Below, one piece after another: positions 7,512 through 15,725 of a DNA stretch of 22,827 nt. The position numbers and the translations under genes were made by a program. The stretch covers positions 1 through 22,827 of the forward strand of contig JANPJV010000111.1 of the NCBI GenBank assembly GCA_031425695.1, in the 5' to 3' direction. The notes under the pieces are model-generated. The model was not told the DNA's origin. It saw nothing but the letters and a program-made list of their open reading frames with translations, and searched no databases. How positions within the stretch are numbered: the stretch's first letter is position 1; every line of letters starts with the position of its first letter. This DNA is from JANPJV01 sp031425695. GTDB taxonomy: Bacteria > Pseudomonadota > Gammaproteobacteria > Xanthomonadales > SZUA-5.

Positions 7512-8713
7512 GCCGGCACGCGCTGATCGACCGCCTGCATCGGCGCCTGGGGCTGGATCGCGAGTCGATCGGCACCACCACCCTCGACCATGCGATCGAC
7601 GAAGCTTGTGCCACGTTCGGATGCGGCGATGCGACCAGCCTGCTGCAGCTGGTCGACAGCTCCGATCGCGACTGGCAGCGCTTCGTCGATTTGATGGTGA
7701 TTCCGGAAACGTGGCTGTTCCGCGTTCCCGAACAGTTCGAAGACATGCTGCGCTTCATGCGCACGGAGCTTGGGCCACGGCGCCCGATCCGCGTGCTCAG
7801 CCTGCCCTGCGCGAGTGGCGAGGAAGCGTATTCGATCGTGGCAGCGATGCTGGCGGCCGGCTACTCGCTCGACTCGATCAGCGTGCTCGGCATCGACGTC
7901 TCGGCGCGGTTGATCGACAAGGCGCGCGCGGGCCGCTATGGCCGCAATGCCGTGCGTGGGCGCGAGGCGGACCCGAACTGGTTCCACTGGACCGGGGATG
8001 TGCTGGAAGTCGCGCCTGCGCTGCGGCGCGGTGTGCGCTTCCGGGTCGGCAATGCGCTGCATTCCGGCCTGTTCGAGGCCGACGAGCGCTTCGACGTGAT
8101 TTTCTGCCGCAACCTTTTGATCTACCTCGACCTCGACAGCCGGCGCCAGGTCATCTCGCAACTCATGACGGTGCTCGACCCGCCCGGCCTGATCCTCGCC
8201 GGGCAGGCCGAGGTGTTGTCGGCGATCGATGCGCGCCTGCAACCGCTCGCTGGGTACGGGCCCTTGAGCTATTCCCCGCAGGCGCGTCCGGGACGTGGCG
8301 AAGAGGGCGTGCCAATCCGTGCGCGCACCCCGGTTCCGGCTCCGGCACCGCCGCCACCACGCCGTCCAGCAGTTCCCAAGCCCGCACCGAAGCCCGCCGC
8401 CGAAACCCGTGAAGACCAGCTCGAGCGCGCCCGTCGAGCAGCTGACGTCGGAGTTTTGGACGAGGCCGGCAAGCTCTGCAAGCTGCTGCTCGAGCAGCAT
8501 CCGGAATGGGCGGACGCCTGGTTCCTGCACGGCGTCATCGAGACCGCGCGGGAAGATTGGGACGCGGCTGAAGCCGCCTTCGTGCGGGTGAGTTATCTCG
8601 ATCGCAACCACCGCGATGCGATCGAACATCGGGCGGCACTGGCCGAACGCCGTGGCCGTGCCGACGAGGCGAACCAGCTGCGCTCGCGCCTCCGCCGGCT
8701 GGGCACGCCGTGA
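7508..8713 (+). CDS. wspC: WspC, CheR methyltransferase with TPR tail
   Basis: A 401-residue protein. Residues 1-265 form a CheR domain: an N-terminal helical part, then the SAM-binding LSLPCASGEEAYSI (about residue 98 onward) and FDVIFCRNLLIYLDLDSR. A Pro/Ala-rich linker (about 275-298) leads to two or three TPR-like helical repeats (about 305-395). CheR transfers methyl groups from SAM to glutamates of the receptor, and in Wsp it raises WspA signalling. The ATG overlaps the wspB stop, so the start is well placed; in-frame codons further upstream lie inside wspB. The stop overlaps the wspD GTG. Confidence 0.94.
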   Translation: MSRHALIDRLHRRLGLDRESIGTTTLDHAIDEACATFGCGDATSLLQLVDSSDRDWQRFVDLMVIPETWLFRVPEQFEDMLRFMRTELGPRRPIRVLSLPCASGEEAYSIVAAMLAAGYSLDSISVLGIDVSARLIDKARAGRYGRNAVRGREADPNWFHWTGDVLEVAPALRRGVRFRVGNALHSGLFEADERFDVIFCRNLLIYLDLDSRRQVISQLMTVLDPPGLILAGQAEVLSAIDARLQPLAGYGPLSYSPQARPGRGEEGVPIRARTPVPAPAPPPPRRPAVPKPAPKPAAETREDQLERARRAADVGVLDEAGKLCKLLLEQHPEWADAWFLHGVIETAREDWDAAEAAFVRVSYLDRNHRDAIEHRAALAERRGRADEANQLRSRLRRLGTP

Positions 8714-9363
8714 GCGCCGTGATCGCACCGATGCCGCAATGCTGGCGCAAGATCGGCGTGTACGGTGGCGACCAGAGCTGCCCGCTCCTGGTCGACGAAA
8801 TCCATTGCCGCAATTGCGCGGTTTTCCGCGAAGCTGCGCGCGGCTTGCTGCGCCGCGAGGTCGAGCCGCTGCCACCGCTGTCGAGCGCTTTCACCGAGCG
8901 GGAAGCGCAGGTGAGCTCGAGTGTGCTGATCTTCCGGCTCGGCAGTCAGTGGCTGGGCCTCGGCTGCGAGCGCATTGCAGAAGTCGCGGTCACGCGCTCA
9001 CCGCGACGGGTCGCGCACCGCGTCAGCGGGCGCATGGAAGGGCTGGTTGCCGTGCGCGGCGAGCTGCACCTGTGCGTGGCCTTGATCGAGGTGCTGCAGC
9101 TCGGACAGCGCAGCGAGGTCAGCGGCGACCGTTCGCGCCTGATTCTGTTGACACCTCCACAAGCCGCTCCGATCGCATTTCGCGCCAACGAGGTGCTCGG
9201 CCTGCGCGCGATCGCCGCCAGCGAGATCGAAGAAGTGCCGTCGACCCTGCCGGCCACGCTGGCCACCTGCATGGCCGGCGTGGTGGCTTTCGAGCAGGGT
9301 CGGCTTGCGCTGATCCAGGAAGGCGCCTTGATCCAGGCGATGGAAGAGGCGCTGTACGGATGA
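8710..9363 (+). CDS. wspD: WspD, CheW-like coupling protein with Cys-rich N-terminus
   Basis: A 217-residue protein from a GTG that overlaps the wspC stop. Residues 68-215 are a CheW domain (VLIFRLGSQWLGLGCERIAE, then MEGLVAVRGELHLCVALIEV). The first 50 residues carry a distinct motif: Cys11-Trp, Cys24-Pro, then His32-Cys33-Arg-Asn-Cys36. From memory, Pseudomonas WspD proteins carry the same CW...SCP...HCRNC signature. The four Cys and one His could bind a metal, but no role is established. The protein would be the second coupler in the WspA-WspE array. Its stop overlaps the wspE ATG (ATGA). Confidence 0.92.
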   Translation: MSAVIAPMPQCWRKIGVYGGDQSCPLLVDEIHCRNCAVFREAARGLLRREVEPLPPLSSAFTEREAQVSSSVLIFRLGSQWLGLGCERIAEVAVTRSPRRVAHRVSGRMEGLVAVRGELHLCVALIEVLQLGQRSEVSGDRSRLILLTPPQAAPIAFRANEVLGLRAIAASEIEEVPSTLPATLATCMAGVVAFEQGRLALIQEGALIQAMEEALYG

Positions 9364-11927
9364 GCGCCCTCATCGAGCTCTTGCAGTCGGAGATCCGCGC
9401 GGTGCTGGGGCAGCTGCATGACTGCGTGCGCCAGGCGCAAAGCGCCGACCAGGCCGATGAAGCGGCGGCGCGCTGGGTCAAGCGCAGCCAGGCGCTGACC
9501 GGCGCGATGTCGGTATTGGCGCGTCCGGCATTTTCCAGCCTCGGCGCCGCCATGCAGCAGATCGTTCGCGACGGCGGTGCGGCGGCGCTCGGCAAGAGCT
9601 CCGTCGATTCGGCGCTCGAGCTCATCGGCGAGTTCGTCGAAGTACCGGTGGGCGAGGCCGAAGGCTGGCTCGATCGCAATAGCGGGCGCGCCGGAACCTT
9701 GAGCGTGCAACTCTCCGAAGCCGGCCAGCAGCGTGCGCCTGCGCCCGAAGTCGACAGCAACCCGTTGATGGGATTGTTCCGCCAGGAAGTCGAAAACCAG
9801 TGCGCCCAGCTCGGTCAACGGCTGCTGCGGCTCGAGCAGGAGCCGGAACGACTGGAGCTGATCGCGCCGATCATGCGCTCCGCGCATTCGATCAAAGGCG
9901 CGGCGCGCGCCGTGCGCCTGGAGCCCGCGGTTGCGCTGGCCCACGCCCTCGAAGATCGCCTGCTCGCGGCGCAGCGCAGCGGCCAGCCGGTCAGCGAAGC
10001 GCTGATCGAGTTCTGCCTCGGCGTGGTCGACCTGCTGCGGGAGCTTGCGCGCGCCGGGGCCACGCCCGAGCTGGTCGCGCGCCACACGGCGCTGATCAGC
10101 TTCGACGAGCGCAATGCACCGGCGCCCTCTGCGGCGACACCGGCGCCCGCACAACCCGCCTACATCGCCGCGGAAGACAGCGATCCAGTCCTGCGCATCA
10201 AGGCCAGCCTGGTTGGCCGCCTGATCGCGCTCGCCGGATCCGGCGTCGTCGGCGCGCACCGCCTGCGACCCTTTGCCGAGCGCCAGCAGCGCCTGCGCCG
10301 ATCGGTGTCGCAGCTCGGGCGCTTGCTCGATGACCTGCACCATCGCCTCGGTGCACCGCCGAGCACGCTGCCCGTCGGGGCCGCCCTCGCCGACCTGCGC
10401 CGGCACCTGGCGGACACGCGCCACCAGACCTTGAGCTGGATCGACGAATTCGCGGAGTATTCGCGCGAAGCCTTCGACCTCAACGAGCGTATCTACCAGG
10501 CGGCGTCGATGACGCGCCTGCGTCCCTTCCGCGACCTGGTGCTCGGCTACCCGCGCATGGTGCGCGATCTCGCCCGCCAGCTCGGCAAGCGCGCGCGCCT
10601 GACCATCGTCGGTGAGGGCCTCGAAGTCGATCGCGACGTGCTCGACCGCCTGGATGCGACGCTCACGCACTTGCTGCGCAATGCGCTCGACCACGGCATC
10701 GAAAACGTGGCCGATCGGCGCGCCGCGGGCAAGCCTGAGGACGGCCAGCTGCGCATCTGGGCCACCCATCGCGCCGGGATGCTGGCAATCGATATCAGCG
10801 ACGACGGCATGGGCATCGACCTCGAAAGCGTGCGCCGCCGACTGGTCGAGGCGGGCCGCGTCACCCCGCAGGCGGCTGCAGTCTTGAGTGAGCAGGCGCT
10901 CAAGGAACATCTGTTCGCGCCCGGTTTCAGCACGCGCACCGAGGTCACGGAAGTCTCGGGTCGCGGTGTTGGCCTGGACGTGGTTCGCGAAAGCATCGAG
11001 CGCTTGGACGGCAGCGTGCGCCTGACCACGCGCAGCGGCCAGGGCACCACTTTCCACCTGCTGGTACCGATCTCGCGTGCGGTCACGCGGGCGCTGGCCG
11101 TGCGCATCGCCGACGAGGTCTATGCCTTCCCTTCCCTGCGTATCCATCGTGTGCTGCGCGTCGCCCACGCGCAGATCGAATCCCGCGACGGCCTGCAGTA
11201 CCTGCCGCAACAGGGACGCAACATCGGGCTGGTGCCGCTCGCCGAGCTGCTCGACCTCGGCCACACGCGCACTGCGGCCGATCGCGTCGACGTGGTGGTG
11301 ATCGAGCACCAGGGGCGCCTTGCCGGCTTCGTCGTCGAGGAACTGCTCGGGGAGTTTGACCTGGCCACGCGCGCGCTGGATACGCGTCTCGGCCGGGTCT
11401 CCGACGTGGCGGCGGTGGCGATGCTCCCCGACGGGACCGCGGTGGTACTGCTCGACGTCGACGACCTGATGCGCAGCACGCTGTCGCGCGAGCGCGCCGG
11501 CATGCGCAAGCTCGAGGAAAAAACGGAACAGACGGTGCGCGCCAAGCGCGTGCTGGTTGCCGACGATTCGATCTCCGTCCGCGAGCTCGAGCGCCAGCTC
11601 CTCGCCAGCCAGGGCTTCGACGTCGAGGTGGCCGTCGATGGCATGGATGCGTGGACGCGGCTGCGCGACGAGGACTTCGACCTGCTGGTGACCGATGTCG
11701 ACATGCCGCGCATGGATGGCATCGAGCTCACCCGCTCGATCAAGCAAGATCCGCGCTTGCGCGCCTTGCCGGTGGTGATCGTCTCCTATCGCGACCGCGC
11801 CGAGGACCGCCGCCGTGGCCTCGAGGCGCGTGCGGACAGCTATCTCACCAAGGCCGATTTCCAGGACGACAGCTTCATCAAGCTGATCCATCAACTGCTC
11901 GGCCCGGCCGGCGCGGGTGACGCATGA
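9360..11927 (+). CDS. wspE: WspE, hybrid CheA histidine kinase-response regulator
   Basis: An 855-residue CheA hybrid. Residues 1-130 are a helical extension of unclear type. An HPt domain follows, with phospho-His176 in SAHSIKGAARA. Next come the dimerisation helices (about 275-360) and the ATPase domain, with N box HLLRNALDHGIEN (about 437), G1 DDGMGID (about 480) and G2 GRGVGLD (about 534). A CheW-like domain spans about 570-710. The C-terminal receiver has the acidic pair VADDS, phospho-Asp779 in VTDVDMPRMDG, VSYR, and the conserved Lys in YLTKADF. WspE phosphorylates the diguanylate cyclase WspR and the methylesterase WspF; the fused receiver may act as a phosphate sink. It is somewhat longer than I expect for Pseudomonas WspE, which the N-terminal extension could explain. 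Both ends overlap neighbouring genes by four bases. Confidence 0.95.
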   Translation: MSALIELLQSEIRAVLGQLHDCVRQAQSADQADEAAARWVKRSQALTGAMSVLARPAFSSLGAAMQQIVRDGGAAALGKSSVDSALELIGEFVEVPVGEAEGWLDRNSGRAGTLSVQLSEAGQQRAPAPEVDSNPLMGLFRQEVENQCAQLGQRLLRLEQEPERLELIAPIMRSAHSIKGAARAVRLEPAVALAHALEDRLLAAQRSGQPVSEALIEFCLGVVDLLRELARAGATPELVARHTALISFDERNAPAPSAATPAPAQPAYIAAEDSDPVLRIKASLVGRLIALAGSGVVGAHRLRPFAERQQRLRRSVSQLGRLLDDLHHRLGAPPSTLPVGAALADLRRHLADTRHQTLSWIDEFAEYSREAFDLNERIYQAASMTRLRPFRDLVLGYPRMVRDLARQLGKRARLTIVGEGLEVDRDVLDRLDATLTHLLRNALDHGIENVADRRAAGKPEDGQLRIWATHRAGMLAIDISDDGMGIDLESVRRRLVEAGRVTPQAAAVLSEQALKEHLFAPGFSTRTEVTEVSGRGVGLDVVRESIERLDGSVRLTTRSGQGTTFHLLVPISRAVTRALAVRIADEVYAFPSLRIHRVLRVAHAQIESRDGLQYLPQQGRNIGLVPLAELLDLGHTRTAADRVDVVVIEHQGRLAGFVVEELLGEFDLATRALDTRLGRVSDVAAVAMLPDGTAVVLLDVDDLMRSTLSRERAGMRKLEEKTEQTVRAKRVLVADDSISVRELERQLLASQGFDVEVAVDGMDAWTRLRDEDFDLLVTDVDMPRMDGIELTRSIKQDPRLRALPVVIVSYRDRAEDRRRGLEARADSYLTKADFQDDSFIKLIHQLLGPAGAGDA

Positions 11928-12928
11928 AGATTGCCGTTGCCCACAACGACCGGCTCACCCGCGAAGCGGTCCGGCGCGCTCTGGCCGGCAGCGATTTCGA
12001 GCTGCTCTGGATGGTTGCCGACGCTGCCGAACTGCGCAAATTGCAGCGCCGCGATCCGGCTGAACTGCTGTTGCTCGATGCCGGGTTCGCGGCCGAAGTG
12101 GTCAAGGCCGCACCCGGCCAGCCGCCACCGCCGAGCTACCTCATCCTTGCTGCCGACGAAGGCTGCGAAGGTGTCTACGAGGCGCTGAGCGCGGGCGCCC
12201 TCGGCCATGTGATGCCGCCAACGTTGACGGCAGACGGAAATCTCAATGGAAGCGCGCGCCTGTTGAGCCGCATCCAGCGCGTGCAGTCGCTGGTCGGCAC
12301 GATCGCCACCCCGAGGCACGTCGCCAACGCAGCGCCACCGGCGCGCGGCACGGGCACGCACGCTCCCATCCTCGCGCTCGGTGCCTCCACCGGCGGCCCG
12401 CTGGCACTCGCGCGCGTGCTGGCTGGTTTGCCGGCCGGATTGCATGCGGCGGTGCTGCTGGTACAGCACATCGATGGCGAATTTTCAGACGGGCTGGTCG
12501 AGTGGCTCGCAACCCACACGCTGCTTCCCGTTCAACTCGCCCGGCGCGGCGACCTGGTCGAGGCCGGGAGAATCTATGTCGGCTCCTCCCAGGGCCACCT
12601 GGTGCTGCAGCCATCGGGACAAATCAGCTATCTCGCGCCGCGCAAGGGCGATCTGCACGTTCCGAGCGTGGATATGCTGTTCGGCAGCCTGGCTGGACAA
12701 GCACGCGTCGGCGCCGCTGCCTTGCTGACTGGCATGGGCAGCGACGGCGCGGCAGGCCTGATGCAATTGCGCAAGGCCGGGTGGTTCACCGTGGCCCAGG
12801 ACGAGGCGACCTCCACCGTCTTCGGAATGCCACGCGCGGCCATCGAAATGGGCGCGGCGATGCAGACACTGCCCCTCGCGGCCATCGGCGCTACGCTGGC
12901 GCGGCAATTCACGAGTCACGCCCGATGA
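11924..12928 (+). CDS. wspF: WspF, CheB-type methylesterase with degenerate receiver
   Basis: A 334-residue protein. The C-terminal methylesterase domain (about 145-330) is complete: Ser155 in LGASTGGP, His182 in VQHIDGEF and Asp274 in GMGSDGAAG. It would remove methyl groups from WspA and dampen Wsp output; loss of WspF in Pseudomonas gives wrinkly, high c-di-GMP colonies. The N-terminal receiver (1-125) is odd. The acidic start (HND, Asp9) and a candidate phospho-Asp52 (LLLLDAGF) remain. The usual MPxMDG loop after the Asp is missing and the segment is several residues short, and the conserved Ser/Thr position reads LILAAD. Regulation by phosphorylation may therefore be altered. The ATG overlaps the wspE stop and the stop overlaps the wspR ATG. 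Confidence 0.93.
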   Translation: MKIAVAHNDRLTREAVRRALAGSDFELLWMVADAAELRKLQRRDPAELLLLDAGFAAEVVKAAPGQPPPPSYLILAADEGCEGVYEALSAGALGHVMPPTLTADGNLNGSARLLSRIQRVQSLVGTIATPRHVANAAPPARGTGTHAPILALGASTGGPLALARVLAGLPAGLHAAVLLVQHIDGEFSDGLVEWLATHTLLPVQLARRGDLVEAGRIYVGSSQGHLVLQPSGQISYLAPRKGDLHVPSVDMLFGSLAGQARVGAAALLTGMGSDGAAGLMQLRKAGWFTVAQDEATSTVFGMPRAAIEMGAAMQTLPLAAIGATLARQFTSHAR

Positions 12929-14115
12929 GTATTCGAATCCTGATGGTGGATGACCAGCCGGTGATCCTGGCAGCGTTGATCCGCATGCTCGGCGGCGAAA
13001 AAGAGTTCGAGATTCGCACGGTCTCAGACCCGACCAAGGCCGTCGACGAGGCGCTCGCCTTTGACCCCGCCGTGATCCTGCAGGACCTGGTCATGGACGG
13101 ACTCGACGGCCTGGCGCTGCTCAAGCGTTATCGCGCCCATCCACAGCTGACCGAAGTGCCGGTGGTGATGCTGTCGGCCGCCGAGGAAGCCGAAACGAAA
13201 GTCGAGTGCTTTCGTTGTGGCGCCAACGACTATGTGGTCAAGCTTCCCACCGCGCTCGAGCTGGCCGCGCGCATCCGCTACCACGGCCGCGCCTTCCACA
13301 ACGCCCGCCAGCGCGAGCTCGCCTTCCAGGCACTGCTCGAGAGCCGTGCCGCGCTTGAGCAGCGCCAGGCCGAGATCGAACGCCAGCAAGCGCAACTGGA
13401 AGCACAGGCGCGGCAGCTAGAAGCGGTCAATCGCGAGCTCGCCGATACTGCGCTGTCGGACACCCTGACTGGCTTGCGCAACCGTCGCTACCTCAAGCTG
13501 TTCCTGGACCTGCCCGGCAGCCTGCCGGCGTTGCCGGACCTGCACGCGGAACGCCGCCACCAGACGGCACCCGAGCAGATGGTGTTCTTCCTGTTCGACC
13601 TCGACCACTTCAAGCAGATCAATGATCACTACGGCCACGAAGCGGGCGACGCCGTGCTGGTGGAGATCGCCCAGCGCATGCGCCGCATGTTGCGTGCGAA
13701 CGACGCAGCGATGCGCTGGGGCGGCGAGGAGTTCCTGATCATTGCCCGCGGCATCGACGCCGCCGGCGCCAGCATCCTCGCCCAACGCGTGCTGGTCGCC
13801 ATCGCCGCAGAAGCAGTGCGCCTGCCTTCCGGCGAGATGATCCAGATCAGCGCCTCGCTCGGCTTCGCCCCGTGGCCCTGGAATACCTCGCCCGGCATCA
13901 GCAATCCCGACCACCAGTTGGTCATCGGCCTGGCCGACGCCGGGACTTACCTCGCCAAGCTCGACGGCCGCAACCGCGCCTTCGGCGTCCTCCCCGGCCC
14001 CGACCCCGAGTTCGCCGCCCGCCTCTCCAAAATCAACCTCGGCCCCGGCGTCCTCCGTGTCGAGGATGGCAAGGGCGTAGAGCTGCTGGCGCTGCTGGGG
14101 CCGAAGTTGGGGTGA
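12925..14115 (+). CDS. wspR: WspR, receiver-GGDEF diguanylate cyclase
   Basis: A 396-residue output protein making cyclic di-GMP from two GTP. The receiver (1-125) is strongly WspR-like: VDDQP, then VILQDLVMDGLDGLALL with phospho-Asp54, and GANDYVVKLP. A coiled coil (about 130-178, rich in Gln/Glu/Arg) links it to the GGDEF domain, where tetramer formation is controlled in WspR. The domain has DTLTGLRNRRYL, FDLDHFKQIND, and active-site GGEEF at 266-270. An inhibitory site R257-A-N-D260 lies exactly five residues before it, so product feedback is expected. The GGDEF half contains an insert after RRYL and a C-terminal tail of about 40 residues, making the protein longer than Pseudomonas WspR (about 347). 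Last gene of the operon. Confidence 0.94.
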   Translation: MSIRILMVDDQPVILAALIRMLGGEKEFEIRTVSDPTKAVDEALAFDPAVILQDLVMDGLDGLALLKRYRAHPQLTEVPVVMLSAAEEAETKVECFRCGANDYVVKLPTALELAARIRYHGRAFHNARQRELAFQALLESRAALEQRQAEIERQQAQLEAQARQLEAVNRELADTALSDTLTGLRNRRYLKLFLDLPGSLPALPDLHAERRHQTAPEQMVFFLFDLDHFKQINDHYGHEAGDAVLVEIAQRMRRMLRANDAAMRWGGEEFLIIARGIDAAGASILAQRVLVAIAAEAVRLPSGEMIQISASLGFAPWPWNTSPGISNPDHQLVIGLADAGTYLAKLDGRNRAFGVLPGPDPEFAARLSKINLGPGVLRVEDGKGVELLALLGPKLG

Positions 14116-14120
14116 AAGAC

Positions 14121-14245
14121 AAGAGCTTTTATCCACAGATTTCGCAGATTTCGCAGATTAAGAGCGAAGGAAGACAGCAATCCCGAATTCGCTTCGTCCG
14201 CTTCTAATCCGCGGAAATCTGCGAAATCTGTGGATAAACGCTCTT
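14121..14245. repeat. inverted CAGATT-unit repeat after wspR
   Basis: The left arm (14121-14160) runs AAGAGC, TTTTATCCACAG, then GCAGATT units. The right arm (14205-14245) mirrors it and ends in GTGGATAAACGCTCTT. The spacer is 44 bases. This is the same family as the copy between wspA and wspB, with which it also shares the inner AAGAGC boundary and a GAAT(T)CGCTTCG segment in the spacer. It fills the gap between the convergent wspR and mgtE genes and could act as a two-way transcription barrier. It begins five bases after the wspR stop. Confidence 0.88.
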
Positions 14246-14261
14246 GCTATTACCCGCCGCG

Positions 14262-15620
14262 TCACAGCAAGAACATCGTCCCCAACCCCAAAAACGCCAG
14301 GAAGCCCACCACGTCGGTGACGGTGGTGAGCACGACGCCGCCGGCCAGGGCGGGGTCGATGTTGAAGCGTTTGAGGAGCAGCGGGATCATGACGCCGCCC
14401 AGCGCGGCGGCAAGCAAGTTGATCACGATGGCGGCGGCAATGACGCCGGCGATGCGGATGTCGCCGAACCAGAGCCAGGCGACGATCGCTACGACCAGCG
14501 CCCACAGGAGCCCATTGATGAAGCCGATCGCGACCTCGCGGATGAGCAGGTCGCGGGCGTTGTTCCAGCTCACCTGGCCGAGCGCGAGGCCGCGCACGAT
14601 CAGGGTCAGCGTCTGCGTGCCGGCGACGCCGCCCATGCTGGCGACGACCGGCATCAGCACGGCCAGCGCGACGATCTGTTCCAGCGTGGCCTCGAAATTG
14701 CCAATCACCCAGGCGGCGAGGAACGCCGTCAGCAGGTTGATGCCGAGCCACATGGCGCGGCGGCGGCTGGCGGCGGCGATGGGCGCGAACATATCGGCCT
14801 CCTCGTCGAGACCGGCCATCGACATGAGATCGTGCTGGGCGCGGTCACGGACGAGGTCGATGACGTCGTCGACGGTGATCCGCCCAACCAGGCGATTGTC
14901 CGCATCGACCACCGGCGCCGACACATGCCGATGGTTCTCGAACTCCTCGGCGACGCTGTCGACCGACGCCGTTGCCCGGATCGCGGGTAGCGAGTCATCG
15001 ACGATCTCGGCGACGGTACTGTCCGGTGACGAGGTGACCAGCGCCGTCAGCGCCAGGCGGCCCATGTAGCGGCCATTGCGGTTGAGCACGAACAGGTGGT
15101 CAGTGTGCTCCGGCAGCTCGCCCCGCATGCGCAGGAAGCGCAGCACGACGTCGACGGCGACGTCGGCGCGCACGGTGACCACATCGGTGTTCATCAAACG
15201 ACCGGCACTGTCCTCGGGGTAGGACAGCACCTGTTCCAGGCGATCGCGATGATCGCGATCCATGCCGCGCAGCAGCTCTTCGATCAACTGTTGCGGCAGG
15301 TCGTCGACGAGATCGGCCAGATCGTCGATCTCGAGTGAGTTGAGCGCCGAGATCAGCTCTTCGTTGTCCATGTCGGCGAGCAGGCCGTCACGAACCTCTT
15401 CGGCGACATGGACCAGCACCTCGCCGTCGTCCTCGGGATCCACGAGGCCCCAGACCACGCGCCGCTTCACCGGCGGCAGCGACTCGAGCACGCTGGCGAT
15501 CTCGCCCGGCGTGAGCGTATCCAACATGCGCTTGACCGGCGCCAGCCGACCGCTTGCGAGCGCTTCGGAAAGCAGGCGCAATTGTCGTGATTTGCGGTCG
15601 TAGCGCTCGTCTTCGCTCAT
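14262..15620 (-). CDS. mgtE: MgtE family magnesium transporter
   Basis: A 452-residue inner-membrane Mg2+ channel/transporter. The ATG at 15620 is chosen because a gggagg ribosome site lies about six bases before it; the longer open frame upstream has no such support. Domain order is a cytoplasmic helical N domain (about 20-135), a CBS pair (about 140-260, with SAPVVDADNRLVGRITVDD) and five membrane helices (about 275-452). The pore region contains ASMGGVAGTQT followed by LIVRGLALG, and the last helix contains TTVTDVVGF, whose Asp matches the pore Mg2+-binding Asp of characterised MgtE. The cytoplasmic domains close the channel when Mg2+ is plentiful. It is convergent with wspR and divergent from metX, so it is probably a single-gene unit. 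Confidence 0.96.
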   Translation of the reverse strand: MSEDERYDRKSRQLRLLSEALASGRLAPVKRMLDTLTPGEIASVLESLPPVKRRVVWGLVDPEDDGEVLVHVAEEVRDGLLADMDNEELISALNSLEIDDLADLVDDLPQQLIEELLRGMDRDHRDRLEQVLSYPEDSAGRLMNTDVVTVRADVAVDVVLRFLRMRGELPEHTDHLFVLNRNGRYMGRLALTALVTSSPDSTVAEIVDDSLPAIRATASVDSVAEEFENHRHVSAPVVDADNRLVGRITVDDVIDLVRDRAQHDLMSMAGLDEEADMFAPIAAASRRRAMWLGINLLTAFLAAWVIGNFEATLEQIVALAVLMPVVASMGGVAGTQTLTLIVRGLALGQVSWNNARDLLIREVAIGFINGLLWALVVAIVAWLWFGDIRIAGVIAAAIVINLLAAALGGVMIPLLLKRFNIDPALAGGVVLTTVTDVVGFLAFLGLGTMFLL

Positions 15621-15725
15621 CTGCCCTCCCGCCCATCGCACTCCGCGGCGAGCATACGGAAGGTCAAGTGGAAGGGGTGCTCCGATGTCGCAATCATCGT
15701 CCGCGTGGCCCGCCCGGAAGACCTG

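Noticed and set aside
8946..11894. Very long open frame on the minus strand opposite wspE, and similar long frames opposite wspA, the S9 peptidase and the amidase
   Set aside because: GC-rich codon bias leaves antisense frames open. These translations are rich in Arg, Ala, His and Gln, show no domain, and lie over genes with clear catalytic motifs.
6862..14245. wspB-wspR considered as a composite transposon carried between the two repeats
   Set aside because: The repeats have no transposase and no visible target duplication, and the same gene order with wspA is standard for Wsp loci. Kept only as a question of flanking repeats.
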